Positions 36,152 to 45,353 of a DNA stretch of 64,000 nt are shown in pieces (the first letter of the stretch is position 1; each line of letters begins with the position of its first letter). The stretch is from an uncultured Halieaceae bacterium. GTDB lineage: Bacteria > Pseudomonadota > Gammaproteobacteria > Pseudomonadales > Halieaceae. The notes under the pieces are model-generated. The model did no database searches, was not told the DNA's origin, and saw only the letters and a program-made list of their open reading frames with translations. The stretch spans positions 1-64,000 of the forward strand of contig CALJGI010000037.1 of NCBI GenBank assembly GCA_938074045.1, written 5' to 3'. A program made the position numbers and the translations under genes.

Positions 36152-37129
36152 ATGAGTAAACCTTTTCGATTCGGACTTCAGAGCTTTAACACCCAGTCAG
36201 CCGCGGATTGGCGTGACCGGATTCGCAAAACCGAAGAACTGGGCTATTCCGCATTTCACCTGGCGGATCACATACTGGGGCCAGGGCCAGCTATTGAGGC
36301 AGCGGCACACCCACCGCAGTTTCTGGCAGCCGTTCCGGCTATGGCGATGGCTCTGGAAATGACCAGCACGCTCAGGGTGGGCTGTCGGGTGTTCTGTATG
36401 GATTACCAGCTCCCGGTGGTGCTCGCCAAGCAGGCCGCCACTATGGACTATTTATCCGATGGTCGGCTTGAATTCGGTCTGGGCGCCGGCTGGGTACAAT
36501 CCGAATACGAAGCACTGAATATAACCTTTGACGACTTCCCCACGCGCAAGCAACGCTTTGCAGAGATTGTCACCGCTGTCAAAGCGTTTATGACTGGAGA
36601 GCCGCTGGAGATTGACGGCGAGTGGGTGCAGTGGAGTGGGTTCTCCGGCACACCCCCGCGACCCAACTGTCCGCCAATTATGATTGGTGGTGGCAGCAAG
36701 GGCATTCTCAGTATCGCGGGCCGGGAAGCGGACATCGTCAGCTTCAATTACAACAATCGCGCCGGTGCGCTGGGCCGCGAAGGTGCAATGTCCGGATTCG
36801 CTGAAGAGACCATGAAAAAGCGCCAGTGGATCAAAGATGCCGCCGGTGATCGCTTCGATGATATAGAACTTGAGGTCGGCGCTTACCTGACGATTATTAC
36901 CGACCATCAACAGGCAACAGCCGACATGATTGCCGGCGCCATGGAAATTGACGCGGCTTCCCTTCTGGCCAGCCCGCACACACTTATTGGCAGCGTGGAT
37001 TATATCTGCGAAGAACTACAGGCTCGCCGGGAAACCTATGGTATTTCCTATGTGACTGTGTTGGACGACGGTGAGAACAATATGGTGGAGCAGTTTGCTC
37101 CGGTTGTCGCGCGCCTGGCCGGCACATAA
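36152..37129 (+). CDS. LLM-class flavin/F420-dependent oxidoreductase (TIGR03621-like)
   Basis: 325 residues with the luciferase-like TIM barrel: RFGLQSFNTQSAADWRDRIRK, FHLADHILGPGPAIEA, RVFCMDYQLPVVLAKQAATMDYLSDGRLEFGLGAG (family core) and PPIMIGGGSKGILSIAGREADIVSF. The starting pattern and length match the MSMEG_2516-type group. Whether the cofactor is F420 or FMN is not visible. It is 10 bp downstream of the molybdopterin gene and 32 bp before the TetR gene. Confidence 0.88.
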   Translation: MSKPFRFGLQSFNTQSAADWRDRIRKTEELGYSAFHLADHILGPGPAIEAAAHPPQFLAAVPAMAMALEMTSTLRVGCRVFCMDYQLPVVLAKQAATMDYLSDGRLEFGLGAGWVQSEYEALNITFDDFPTRKQRFAEIVTAVKAFMTGEPLEIDGEWVQWSGFSGTPPRPNCPPIMIGGGSKGILSIAGREADIVSFNYNNRAGALGREGAMSGFAEETMKKRQWIKDAAGDRFDDIELEVGAYLTIITDHQQATADMIAGAMEIDAASLLASPHTLIGSVDYICEELQARRETYGISYVTVLDDGENNMVEQFAPVVARLAGT

Positions 37130-37161
37130 AATCGATAGTAACAACGAGTATACTCAAAACT

Positions 37162-37839
37162 ATGAGCCCAAAATCTAGTACGGACGACCCCAAAAAAACT
37201 GGCTGGCAAGCTCAGAAAAGCGCAATGACACGGGATTCAATACTGGATGCGGCAGTGGCCTGCTACATCGAAATTGGTTACGCAGAAACCACTACCGCAA
37301 AAATAGCCGACCGGGCAAAGGTATCCAGGGGAGCCATGCTGCACCACTTCCCCTCCAAGACAGATTTGATTCGTGCCTCTGTCGAACACCTGCACCACAA
37401 AATGGTTGCGCTTTATAAGAACAACATCAAGAAGGTCACCCGTGATCTGGACCTCGATGAACGAAATCGACGCGGCCTGGAAGGCTACTGGAATTACCTC
37501 AGCTCAGATCTTTATACGGCGCACCACGAATTGTGCGTGGCCGGTCGCACGGATTCTGAACTCCGCGGAATTCTCAGCACCGCCATCACAGAATTTGATC
37601 GGGCCCAGTGGGAAGCCAACAAGGAGTTGTTTCCTGAGTGGAGCGCCCGCGGGGAACTATATGAACTCGCCCTGGATATATCCCGTTTCATGATGGAAGG
37701 CATGGCGATCGCGGCGATGGTTAGAAACGATGACGCCCACTCCAAGCGCATGCTGGACTATCTGGGCGATCGCCTGGAGGAAATTTTCCATCAGGGAGAT
37801 GGCGCAGCCATACATAAGCACGTGGGCAAACGGAAATAG
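37162..37839 (+). CDS. TetR family transcriptional regulator
   Basis: 225 residues. The N-terminal DNA-binding domain includes ILDAAVACYIEIGYAETTTAKIAD and the helix-turn-helix at 43-62 (VSRGAMLHHFPSKTDLIRAS). The variable C-terminal domain would bind a small ligand. It is the only transcription-factor gene I recognise in the window. It lies within the operon driven from operator copy 4, so it could control its own synthesis. TetR proteins bind palindromes, and the seven repeated operators of the island are palindromic, which makes it the simplest candidate for their regulator; this is inference. Confidence 0.93.
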   Translation: MSPKSSTDDPKKTGWQAQKSAMTRDSILDAAVACYIEIGYAETTTAKIADRAKVSRGAMLHHFPSKTDLIRASVEHLHHKMVALYKNNIKKVTRDLDLDERNRRGLEGYWNYLSSDLYTAHHELCVAGRTDSELRGILSTAITEFDRAQWEANKELFPEWSARGELYELALDISRFMMEGMAIAAMVRNDDAHSKRMLDYLGDRLEEIFHQGDGAAIHKHVGKRK

Positions 37840-37915
37840 AAAACAACACACCCGCTTTCACTGAACGTCTGCTGTCGGTGATTCTACCTAGTCCATTCAC
37901 AACATGAGGATAATG

Positions 37916-38917
37916 ATGACGACTGCACGAAAAATTGTATTAGCCAAAAGGCCCGATGTGCGCCCCGTTGAATCGGATTTCGAACTGATTGAATCCGAGC
38001 TGCCACCGCTGAATGATGGCGAGGTGCTACTCGAGGTCGAGTATCTGTCTATTGACGCCTTTATCCGTACAACGCTGGACGGCCCCGACGGTGTGCACGG
38101 CACCATGAAAGTTGCCTCTGCGGTCCCGGCCCTGGGTGTGGGTCGTGTCGTTGAGAGTCGATCTGACGATCTGATACAAGGTGATGCGGTATTTGGACCG
38201 ATGGGGGCCCAATCCCATGTCATCTGGCCGGCACAACAGCTGAGAAAGCTGGATGAATCAAGTTTCCCCGCCAAAACTTATCTCGGCGCACTGGGATTGA
38301 CCACAGGACTTACCGCCTACGCCGGTATGATCGCTTGCGGTGATGTGCAGGCTGGCGACACCGTCGTGGTCTCTGCCGCAGGCGGCGCGGTGGGTTCAGT
38401 TGCCTGTCAGCTGGCCAAAATTGCGGGGGCAACCGTCATTGGAATTGCCGGGGGTCCGGACAAATGTGCATTCCTGAAAGACATTATTGGCTGTGATGCA
38501 GCGGTCGACTACAAGGCAGGCAATGTCAACGAGCAGCTGCGAGCCGCAGCACCGGATGGCATCAATGTGTTTTTCGATAATGTCGGTGGCGATGTCCTGG
38601 ACGCGGCGCTCGATAACATCACGCAGGGAGCCAGAGTCGTAATATGCGGTGCCATATCACAGTATGACGATCTGGAGAATGTCACCGGGCCCAAACTGTA
38701 CCTGCGTATCGCTGAGCGCAACGCCACCATGCACGGCTTCACCGTCGACCGGTTTACCGACCAGTTCCCGCAATGGGAGCAGGCACTGTCAGGGTGGATT
38801 ACAGATGGCAGATTATCCATGCCGGAACACATCATCGAGGGTATCGAAAACTTTCCCGCGGCTCTCATAACGCTGTTGTCGGGCGGTCATATGGGCAAGT
38901 TGCTGGTTAAAGCTTGA
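37916..38917 (+). CDS. zinc-free MDR NADP-dependent oxidoreductase (CurA/PTGR-like), copy 3
   Basis: 333 residues from the third of three clustered ATGs (37904, 37913, 37916); GAGGA at 37906-37910 is best spaced for the last. Blocks: LPPLNDGEVLLEVEYLSIDAFIRTTL, GLTAYAGMIACGDVQ, VSAAGGAVGSVACQLAKIAG and FFDNVGGDVLDAAL. It is the third member of the enone/alkenal reductase subfamily in this window, and the most divergent at the N-terminus. Confidence 0.92.
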   Translation: MTTARKIVLAKRPDVRPVESDFELIESELPPLNDGEVLLEVEYLSIDAFIRTTLDGPDGVHGTMKVASAVPALGVGRVVESRSDDLIQGDAVFGPMGAQSHVIWPAQQLRKLDESSFPAKTYLGALGLTTGLTAYAGMIACGDVQAGDTVVVSAAGGAVGSVACQLAKIAGATVIGIAGGPDKCAFLKDIIGCDAAVDYKAGNVNEQLRAAAPDGINVFFDNVGGDVLDAALDNITQGARVVICGAISQYDDLENVTGPKLYLRIAERNATMHGFTVDRFTDQFPQWEQALSGWITDGRLSMPEHIIEGIENFPAALITLLSGGHMGKLLVKA

Positions 38918-38971
38918 GCCATCAGGAACGTATGAACCAGCGCCAGCAAGCTGTCCAGTAATGGCGAGGAG

Positions 38972-40240
38972 ATGAACGGCTACTATCGCTACTACGTGCT
39001 GGGCATTCTGACCCTCACCTCTCTGCTGAGTATTGCCGATCGCTTGATTATGTCCATTCTGCTGGAGGACATAAAAGCAGAGTTCACGATGAGCGATACC
39101 CAGCTAGGATTGCTCGCCGGGCTGGCTTTCACGCTTTTCTACGCCACCATGGGCATTCCCATAGCCCGACTGGCGGACCGCAAGAATCGAAAAAATATCG
39201 TCGGTATTGCACTGATGGTGTGGAGCGCCATGACCGCACTGTGCGGGGCTGCGACGGGATTTGTCAGCCTGTTTCTCGCCCGCCTGGGGGTGGGTGTCGG
39301 CGAAGCCGGTGGCAGTCCGCCCTCTTACTCCCTGATTGCGGATTACTTCAAGAGTCACGAACTTGCCAGAGCGATGGGCATCTACACGGTGGGTGCCGTA
39401 CTGGGCACCGGTGGTGGCCTGATGGTGGGTGGGCTGTTAGCGGAGGCAATTGGCTGGCGCATGACCTTTCTGGCGCTCGGAATTCCGGGCATCCTCCTGG
39501 GCCTGGTGCTGTTGTATACCGTCAAAGAGCCGGAACGAGGACGCTATGACACCCGACCGGATAAGGGTGAACAAGAGGCGAGTATCCGCGAGACCCTGAT
39601 CTCTCTGGCAGCTAACAAAACCTACGTCGGGGTGAGCATTTCCTTCGCGCTACTGACCACCGTCGGCTATGCGATGGCGATCTGGATGGCGCCGATCATG
39701 ATGCGAAACTTCGACGTGTCAGTCGGACAGGTCGGCCTCTATCTGGGAGCAGCATACTTTATCGGCGGCATACCCGGCCCCATCATCGGGGGTTATCTAA
39801 CCGATTACCTGGTGAAGTTTGATGAGCGTTGGCGCGCATGGTTGCCTGCCATTGCCATTATCTTCGTAGTCATTGCTTTCTGGTTTTCGCTGAACGCTGA
39901 CAGTTTCTGGGGCTTTCTCGGGTTTTTCGCATTAGCCTACGCCATATTTATGCTGCCCCAGGCACCCTCAATGTCGCTGCTACAATCTTCGGTTCATTCC
40001 GGTCAACGAGCACTGGGAGTGGCCTTTGCCATGTTCATCAACAATATGCTGGGGCAGGCGCTGGGACCGTTTTTGATCGGTGTAATGAGTGATGCCTTGG
40101 CGCCGGAATACGGCAGCAAAGCTCTCAACTATGCGGTGATGAGTCTATGTGGTTGCGTTGCGATTATTGCCGCATGCTGCTACGTGTGGACAGCAAAAAC
40201 CATGCATGCATCACCACAGCACAAACCTGCAGCCAGCTGA
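38972..40240 (+). CDS. MFS transporter, spinster-like
   Basis: 422 residues with twelve predicted helices. The MFS signature RLADRKNRKN follows TM2, and DRLIMSILLEDIKAEFTMSDTQLG in the first loop is typical of the spinster-type group (VGEAGGSPPSYSLIADYF). It would carry an organic acid or lipid-like compound across the inner membrane. It ends the plus-strand operon 33988-40240 and its stop lies 10 bp from the convergent serine-hydrolase gene. Confidence 0.9.
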   Translation: MNGYYRYYVLGILTLTSLLSIADRLIMSILLEDIKAEFTMSDTQLGLLAGLAFTLFYATMGIPIARLADRKNRKNIVGIALMVWSAMTALCGAATGFVSLFLARLGVGVGEAGGSPPSYSLIADYFKSHELARAMGIYTVGAVLGTGGGLMVGGLLAEAIGWRMTFLALGIPGILLGLVLLYTVKEPERGRYDTRPDKGEQEASIRETLISLAANKTYVGVSISFALLTTVGYAMAIWMAPIMMRNFDVSVGQVGLYLGAAYFIGGIPGPIIGGYLTDYLVKFDERWRAWLPAIAIIFVVIAFWFSLNADSFWGFLGFFALAYAIFMLPQAPSMSLLQSSVHSGQRALGVAFAMFINNMLGQALGPFLIGVMSDALAPEYGSKALNYAVMSLCGCVAIIAACCYVWTAKTMHASPQHKPAAS

Positions 40241-40250
40241 TATCTGCTCC

Positions 40251-41513
40251 TCATACAGATTTTGCACTCGTGATCGCCTCGGCGGCTAATCGCCGCATGG
40301 GAGAACGCGCACCACCGTTGGTGACCAGGGCGAAGGAGAGATTGAGCTTTGGATTAGCCCAGGCACCGGAGCCGCCCACACCGAAGTGACCAAAGGCATC
40401 AGGCTCGAAGCCCGACGGCGTAAACACGCCGTGGTATCCAAGCCGCCACTGCAAATCCATTGCAATAACCGCATGCCTGCCGGGAGCGGGTTCACGCTCA
40501 GCGATGCGTTGCACCGTTGCACCCGACAACAACCTCACCCCGTCGATTTCTCCCCCCGCGGCGAGCATAGCGTAAAGTCTGGCCAGCGATCTTGCAGTGA
40601 ACAATCCATTTCCGGCGGGAATGGGCTCTTGCAAGGTACTGGCACTCCCGAGATCAAATTCCAACATACCCCTTGGCACCATGGCATCGTGAAAACTGCG
40701 CAGATGCGAAGTCACGCCCAGCGCTTGCAGAATGCCATCCGCCAGATAAACCTGCCGCTGTAGTAAATTACCTAATACCTGCTGGGCCGCCCGACGAGCG
40801 GGTGACGCTTTGGTCAACTCCGCCGCCCGGTGAAGCTCCTCTCGCGGCGCACCGATGTAAAGACCATCCAGCCCAAGGGGTTCCGCCAGTTCCGACTGCA
40901 GAAATTGTGAGAATGGTTCACCGCTAACGCGCTGAATTATCTCGCCGACGATGAAGCCATAGGTCAATGCATGGTAACCAGTTCGCGTGCCTGGAGTGTG
41001 ATCAGGCACCGCACGCTCAATCGCCTTGATCATGTGAGGCCAGTCGAGCATACGGCCGGCATCATCAATCATTCTCCGAATATGGTATAGACCCGCCTGG
41101 TGAGTTAGCACCTGGCGCACAGTAATGTTGCCCTTTCCTCCCTGCGCAAACTCGGGCCAGTAAGTCGCCACCTTTTCATTGTAGTCAACCAGACCGCGAT
41201 CGGCACAGATATGCAACAGGGTTGAGCACACGCCTTTGGTCGTGGAAAAACTGGGAGCCATGGTGTCCTGCAACCACGGGTTTCCACGGGAGTCACGAAC
41301 GCCTCCCCACATATCCACCACGCACTGCCCACGGTGAAAGACACTGACCGCCGCTCCACCGGGGTGACTTCTCATCTGACGCCGCAGTACGTCTTCCACT
41401 CGACGGAAGGCGGGGTCACAGAAACCGCTGATGCGGGAGGTTGCGAAGGGGGTTCGTGTTATGGCCCGGCTGCGCTCCGTGGGCAATTTCATTGCAAGTG
41501 CTTGTTCAACCAT
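40251..41513 (-). CDS. serine hydrolase of the beta-lactamase/esterase (EstB) family
   Basis: 420 residues. The nucleophile motif SxxK is STTK (S90, K93), the Tyr of the second motif lies in GYHALTYGF, and the third motif region is HFGVGGSGAW. The DMWGGVRD and YNEKVATYWPEFAQGGKGNITVRQ blocks are typical of EstB-type carboxylesterases rather than true beta-lactamases. No signal peptide is evident. Its start overlaps the end of the wax synthase gene by 8 bp, so ester synthesis and hydrolysis are co-translated. Confidence 0.88.
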   Translation of the reverse strand: MVEQALAMKLPTERSRAITRTPFATSRISGFCDPAFRRVEDVLRRQMRSHPGGAAVSVFHRGQCVVDMWGGVRDSRGNPWLQDTMAPSFSTTKGVCSTLLHICADRGLVDYNEKVATYWPEFAQGGKGNITVRQVLTHQAGLYHIRRMIDDAGRMLDWPHMIKAIERAVPDHTPGTRTGYHALTYGFIVGEIIQRVSGEPFSQFLQSELAEPLGLDGLYIGAPREELHRAAELTKASPARRAAQQVLGNLLQRQVYLADGILQALGVTSHLRSFHDAMVPRGMLEFDLGSASTLQEPIPAGNGLFTARSLARLYAMLAAGGEIDGVRLLSGATVQRIAEREPAPGRHAVIAMDLQWRLGYHGVFTPSGFEPDAFGHFGVGGSGAWANPKLNLSFALVTNGGARSPMRRLAAEAITSAKSV

Positions 41514-42927
41514 TCAGGGCAGCCTCCGCCAGTTCGTCAAAGGATTCTTGCAGACAAGTTGCATAAAACGCGGGGTCCGGCAGCATTTCGCGACAGGCTG
41601 TAATACTGATGGAGATAAACCCTTTCTTGTTTTGCACATTGCTGTAAACAATATGGAACAGGCCAACATTGGGCATAAGCGGGCCGAAACTCATACAGTC
41701 AACCTGCAGGGCGCCACAAAAGTACAGTTGCACAGCGGGGCCCGGGACGTTGGTCACATAGGTGTTCTGCATAATGGAGGCTTCCGTGAGGCCCGTGGAA
41801 GCCGCGGTTTTCAATGCCACAGCCAGGATACCCCCCGGCACAAGATCCGTGATATCCATCATCAAACGCGGACCCAGTGCCTGAGCGTAAGCCTTGGCGT
41901 TCTCTGACTCGTCGTGAATCGCTACCAACCTTGCCACGGGATCCTCAATTTCCGTCCGTATGGCAACATTCATCATGCCCACCATATTGCCTCCCGCCGC
42001 TTTCTCCTCGGGAGTTCGCACGTCGATGGGGCAGCCGGCGACCAGCGTTTCTTCGGGCAATTCATCTTTGCTGGCCAGGTATTTGCGCATGGCACCGGCC
42101 ACAATGGTCAACATCACATCATTGATAGTGGCACCCGGCACTGTCCCCTTGATGGCACGCACCTGGTGGAAGTCGAATTTGCGGCACTCGACTACCCGGT
42201 GACGGGATATCTTGCCCTGAAATCGGGTCTTTTCCTTGTGATCAATCGTCCGCAGGGATTGATCTTCCGTTCTTTCGCGCAACCTGGAAAGTACTGGCGC
42301 TGTCTCTTTAACAAAACGATAGAATTCCATCGGCTTCTTCCACGCATCGATATAGGCCTTGCCCAGCATGCGCGTCTTTGACACAAAATCTGGTTGCCAC
42401 ACCAGGTCGGTCTCAAAATGTTCTACCTCAGGTGTAAGGTCGTGCATGATGGAGGTAAATTGTGCACCGGTGGCACCGTCCATCGCAGCGTGATGGATTT
42501 TCAACAGGACGGCGAAGCAGTTTTTTGGCAGACCCTCGACTTTGTTCAGTCCTTCAATGACGTACATTTCCCACAGCGGTTTATCCCGGGAAAGGGGCCG
42601 CGAATGCAATCTGGACACCAGAATGAACAACTGTCGCCAATCACCCGGTTTAGGCAAGGCAATATGGCGGACGTGGTATTCCATATTGAAGCCGGCGTCT
42701 TCTGCCCAATAGGGCTGTCCCAGACCAAATGGCACTGCAACGAGCTTGCGCCGGAAAATAGGCGACAGATGAACCCTGTTCTCCAGCAGCGCCAGTATGT
42801 CCTTGAAGCGAACCTTCCCGCCTGGTGCGGTGGACTGATCGTAAATGGTCACGCCGCCGATATGCTGTGGCAGACTATCCAGTTCGGAGTGAATGAACAT
42901 GGCGTCCTGCCCACTGAGCTGCTGCAT
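41506..42927 (-). CDS. wax ester synthase / diacylglycerol acyltransferase (WS/DGAT)
   Basis: 473 residues of the bacterial bifunctional acyltransferase family. The catalytic motif HHxxxDG is HHAAMDG (H145-G151), preceded by PLSRDKPLWEMYVIEGL, and NDVMLTIVAGAMRKYL and NVPGPAVQLYFCGAL mark the C-terminal half. It esterifies an acyl-CoA to an alcohol or diacylglycerol as a storage lipid. As first gene after operator copy 5, it may store or detoxify CoA esters when the island is expressed. Confidence 0.93.
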   Translation of the reverse strand: MQQLSGQDAMFIHSELDSLPQHIGGVTIYDQSTAPGGKVRFKDILALLENRVHLSPIFRRKLVAVPFGLGQPYWAEDAGFNMEYHVRHIALPKPGDWRQLFILVSRLHSRPLSRDKPLWEMYVIEGLNKVEGLPKNCFAVLLKIHHAAMDGATGAQFTSIMHDLTPEVEHFETDLVWQPDFVSKTRMLGKAYIDAWKKPMEFYRFVKETAPVLSRLRERTEDQSLRTIDHKEKTRFQGKISRHRVVECRKFDFHQVRAIKGTVPGATINDVMLTIVAGAMRKYLASKDELPEETLVAGCPIDVRTPEEKAAGGNMVGMMNVAIRTEIEDPVARLVAIHDESENAKAYAQALGPRLMMDITDLVPGGILAVALKTAASTGLTEASIMQNTYVTNVPGPAVQLYFCGALQVDCMSFGPLMPNVGLFHIVYSNVQNKKGFISISITACREMLPDPAFYATCLQESFDELAEAALNG

Positions 42928-42987
42928 GTCTACGTACCTCCCCCTTTGAGGATGTCGGGACCCGGCACACGGGTACCATGCACTGCC

Positions 42988-43031
42988 ACCCTAGCACTAT
43001 GCGTTAAAAACCGTCAATACTGTTTTTTTTG
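42988..43031. promoter_or_regulatory. shared operator, copy 5, with overlapping promoter
   Basis: Core ACCGTCAATACTGT at 43010-43023, left arm TTAAAA, right arm eight T. It has the best dyad of the set: AAAAAC-n-GT-n4-AC-n-GTTTTT. The minus strand shows TTGACG (43017-43012), 18 bp, then TAGGGT (42993-42988), facing the wax synthase gene. The plus-strand gene 43148 starts about 130 bp away. Confidence 0.7.
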
Positions 43032-43147
43032 ATAGCGTATCGCAAATCCAGTAAGATCAACGTGACGACTTTTCAGGGCAATTAAAATCCTCGGAATCCA
43101 TCAACCCAGTTCGGTTTACACCGACAGGCAACAATAACAATGGAGCA

Positions 43148-43720
43148 ATGGCCGTGAGCGAACAGGCAACCAATTACGACGACGTCAAGCAATATCGGCT
43201 GGATCCCGAACGAGAGCAGGAATTGCTCAAAACTGCCGGTGAATGCACCTTTATCTGGGCCAACAAAGCGGGGCACCCTATCGGGGTTATCACGGCCTAT
43301 GTCCCGGTAAAAGGCAAAATATGGATGACAGCGACCCGCGAACGAGTCCGCATAAAGGCCATTGCCCGGGACGGGCGTTCGTCTGTTGTGCTGTCAAGCA
43401 AGGGAACCCCCATGGGTGGCGGCAAGACCGTGACCTACAAGGGTCACACAGTGATACATGATGATCAAGAAACCAAGCAGTGGATGTATCGTCTCCTGGC
43501 AGATGGCATGAAGGCAGCCACCAGGGAAGATGAAGACAACCAGTTTACAGCTGGACTAGACCCGGAGATGTTCATCCGTTTTCTGGACACCCCGGAGCGC
43601 ATAGTGCTCGAGTTTACGCCGCAAATGTCCATCCCATTTGACGGCGATAAAATGGCAGCTGGCACAGCTCAGGCCTATGCAGAATTTGCCGCGGAGGATG
43701 CACGCAATGCGGCTGATTGA
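43148..43720 (+). CDS. pyridoxamine-5'-phosphate-oxidase-like flavin/F420 split-barrel protein
   Basis: 190 residues with the PPOX-type split barrel: ECTFIWANKAGHPIGVITAYVP, KIWMTATRERVRIKAIARDGRSSVVLSS and RIVLEFTPQMS. Such proteins bind FMN or F420 and often reduce or sense flavin-linked substrates. The ATG at 43148 has GGAG only 2 nt away, so the GTG at 43154 with spacing 8 may be the true start. It is the only plus-strand gene from operator copy 5 and ends 4 bp from the convergent ligase gene. Confidence 0.8.
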   Translation: MAVSEQATNYDDVKQYRLDPEREQELLKTAGECTFIWANKAGHPIGVITAYVPVKGKIWMTATRERVRIKAIARDGRSSVVLSSKGTPMGGGKTVTYKGHTVIHDDQETKQWMYRLLADGMKAATREDEDNQFTAGLDPEMFIRFLDTPERIVLEFTPQMSIPFDGDKMAAGTAQAYAEFAAEDARNAAD

Positions 43721-43723
43721 TAA

Positions 43724-45343
43724 TCAGCTGGAGAGCTTATCGAACTGGTCCGCCGCAAATTCCATAACAAAGGGATAATTGGCTTTCCCATTGGCAGCGC
43801 GCTGCAGCGATTCCGCCACAAATAAATGCTTGGGTATTTTGTAATCAGCGAGCTGTTTTCGGCAGAACTCTTGTACCTCAGATTCGTTCCAAGCGCCGGA
43901 TGATTGTTTTGACAATTCAACAACGGCGACAACCATTTTTCCGAAACGGGGATGAGGTAGCCCGACGACCAGGACGTCAGCAATCGCCGGAAATTCAGTC
44001 AAAACCAGTTCCACCTCCACGGTAAATACCTTTTCACCACCGGTATTAATAACGCTGCTGTCGCGACCCAACAAGACCAGCATGCCATCTTCCCGCACGG
44101 TACACCTGTCGCCGGTTTTGACATGGCGCACACCATCAATGTCGACAAATGTCTCGGCACTTTTTTCGGGTTCGTTGTAGTAACCGATGGGGGAATAACC
44201 GGTGGAGTACGCCATACCTACGGTATCACTACCTGGCACCACCGACTGCAGATTGTCATCCAGCACCCGGGTGGTCGGCATAGGGGAAAACACGCCGGAT
44301 TCCTCCGTCGCCAGACCGAAGCCGATGGCTTCAGATGACCCCAAGGTATCCCGCAAAATTAGCGCCGGCTGATGCCGCCGCAAACCGGCCTTGTTGTTAT
44401 CACTGAGAATTGATCCGGAAGAAATAATCGCCTGCACCGTGGAGAAGGGCTTCTCTTCTTCCCGTCTATCCAACACCTCCAACAGCGGTATCGCAAAGGC
44501 GTCTCCCACGATCACCAGGCTGCCAACGCCGTGACGGAGCACGGTGTCCACGGTACGCTCGGCATCAAACTTTTTATCAGATGTTGTTATCAGCGCGCTG
44601 CCCTGGGCCAGGACCATCAAGGCCACAATCAGTCCCGTGCCATGCATCAGTGGACACAGGGGAAACATCGGATTAGGTGTCGGCAGGGAACAAACATTGC
44701 TGACATGCTGTTCCATGGTGGGCGGCCCTTCGGTTAACTGCAAAGGAGCCATGGCACCGCCGCGCATCACATCGGTTTTAAACCACATGTCCTCGTGACG
44801 CCATTGCGTTCCCTTGGGCAGCCCCGTGGTGCCGCCAGTAGCAATCAGGATAAGGTCATCTGGCGAAGTCTGGCGCGAAAAATCGACCGTCGAATGGGCG
44901 TAGAGTGAGGACATGGAAACGGCAAAATCGTTTATCGCCGTTGCTATGCCTACTTCCACGAATACCCGCGTTTCAGTCAACCTGTCTTTTATCTCGGCAA
45001 CACGCGAGGCGAACTCGGCATCATAAACCAACACCCGAATATCCAGACCGTTGCACAAGTCCAGCAACTCCTGATCCAGGTAGCGGTAGTTCACATTGAC
45101 GTGTGACATACCCACCAACCCAGCGCCAAACAGGGTTTCCATGTAGGCATTGGAGTTGCGCATGTAGTGACCCACGTGACTACCCGCAGGCAAATCCAGG
45201 GACTGCAGCCAACTGCCAATAGCACAGCAGCGTTGACTCAATTCTGCATAGCTGATCGCTACATCATCGTGGATCAAGGCGGGGCGGTCTGCGATGGCGC
45301 TGTGACCGAGCTGCCAAATGGCTTCACTGTAATTCCAGTTCAT
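43724..45343 (-). CDS. FadD19-like acyl-CoA synthetase, paralogue A
   Basis: 539 residues from the ATG at 45343 (AGAGGA 6 nt upstream), equal in length to its paralogue at 53765-55384; the longer frame to 45406 is not supported. P-loop ATGGTTGLPKGTQWRHEDMW, LGSSEAIGFG, GDRCTVREDGMLVLLGRDSS, INTGGEKVFTVEVE and the catalytic lysine in RAANGKANYPF. The WRHEDMW block and overall plan resemble the steroid side-chain ligases of the FadD19 type. It follows the M20 gene by 10 bp. Confidence 0.92.
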   Translation of the reverse strand: MNWNYSEAIWQLGHSAIADRPALIHDDVAISYAELSQRCCAIGSWLQSLDLPAGSHVGHYMRNSNAYMETLFGAGLVGMSHVNVNYRYLDQELLDLCNGLDIRVLVYDAEFASRVAEIKDRLTETRVFVEVGIATAINDFAVSMSSLYAHSTVDFSRQTSPDDLILIATGGTTGLPKGTQWRHEDMWFKTDVMRGGAMAPLQLTEGPPTMEQHVSNVCSLPTPNPMFPLCPLMHGTGLIVALMVLAQGSALITTSDKKFDAERTVDTVLRHGVGSLVIVGDAFAIPLLEVLDRREEEKPFSTVQAIISSGSILSDNNKAGLRRHQPALILRDTLGSSEAIGFGLATEESGVFSPMPTTRVLDDNLQSVVPGSDTVGMAYSTGYSPIGYYNEPEKSAETFVDIDGVRHVKTGDRCTVREDGMLVLLGRDSSVINTGGEKVFTVEVELVLTEFPAIADVLVVGLPHPRFGKMVVAVVELSKQSSGAWNESEVQEFCRKQLADYKIPKHLFVAESLQRAANGKANYPFVMEFAADQFDKLSS

Positions 45344-45353
45344 AACGTTCCTC

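Noticed and set aside
40251..41513. True class C beta-lactamase
   Set aside because: SxxK is present but there is no signal peptide and the other blocks fit EstB-type esterases better.
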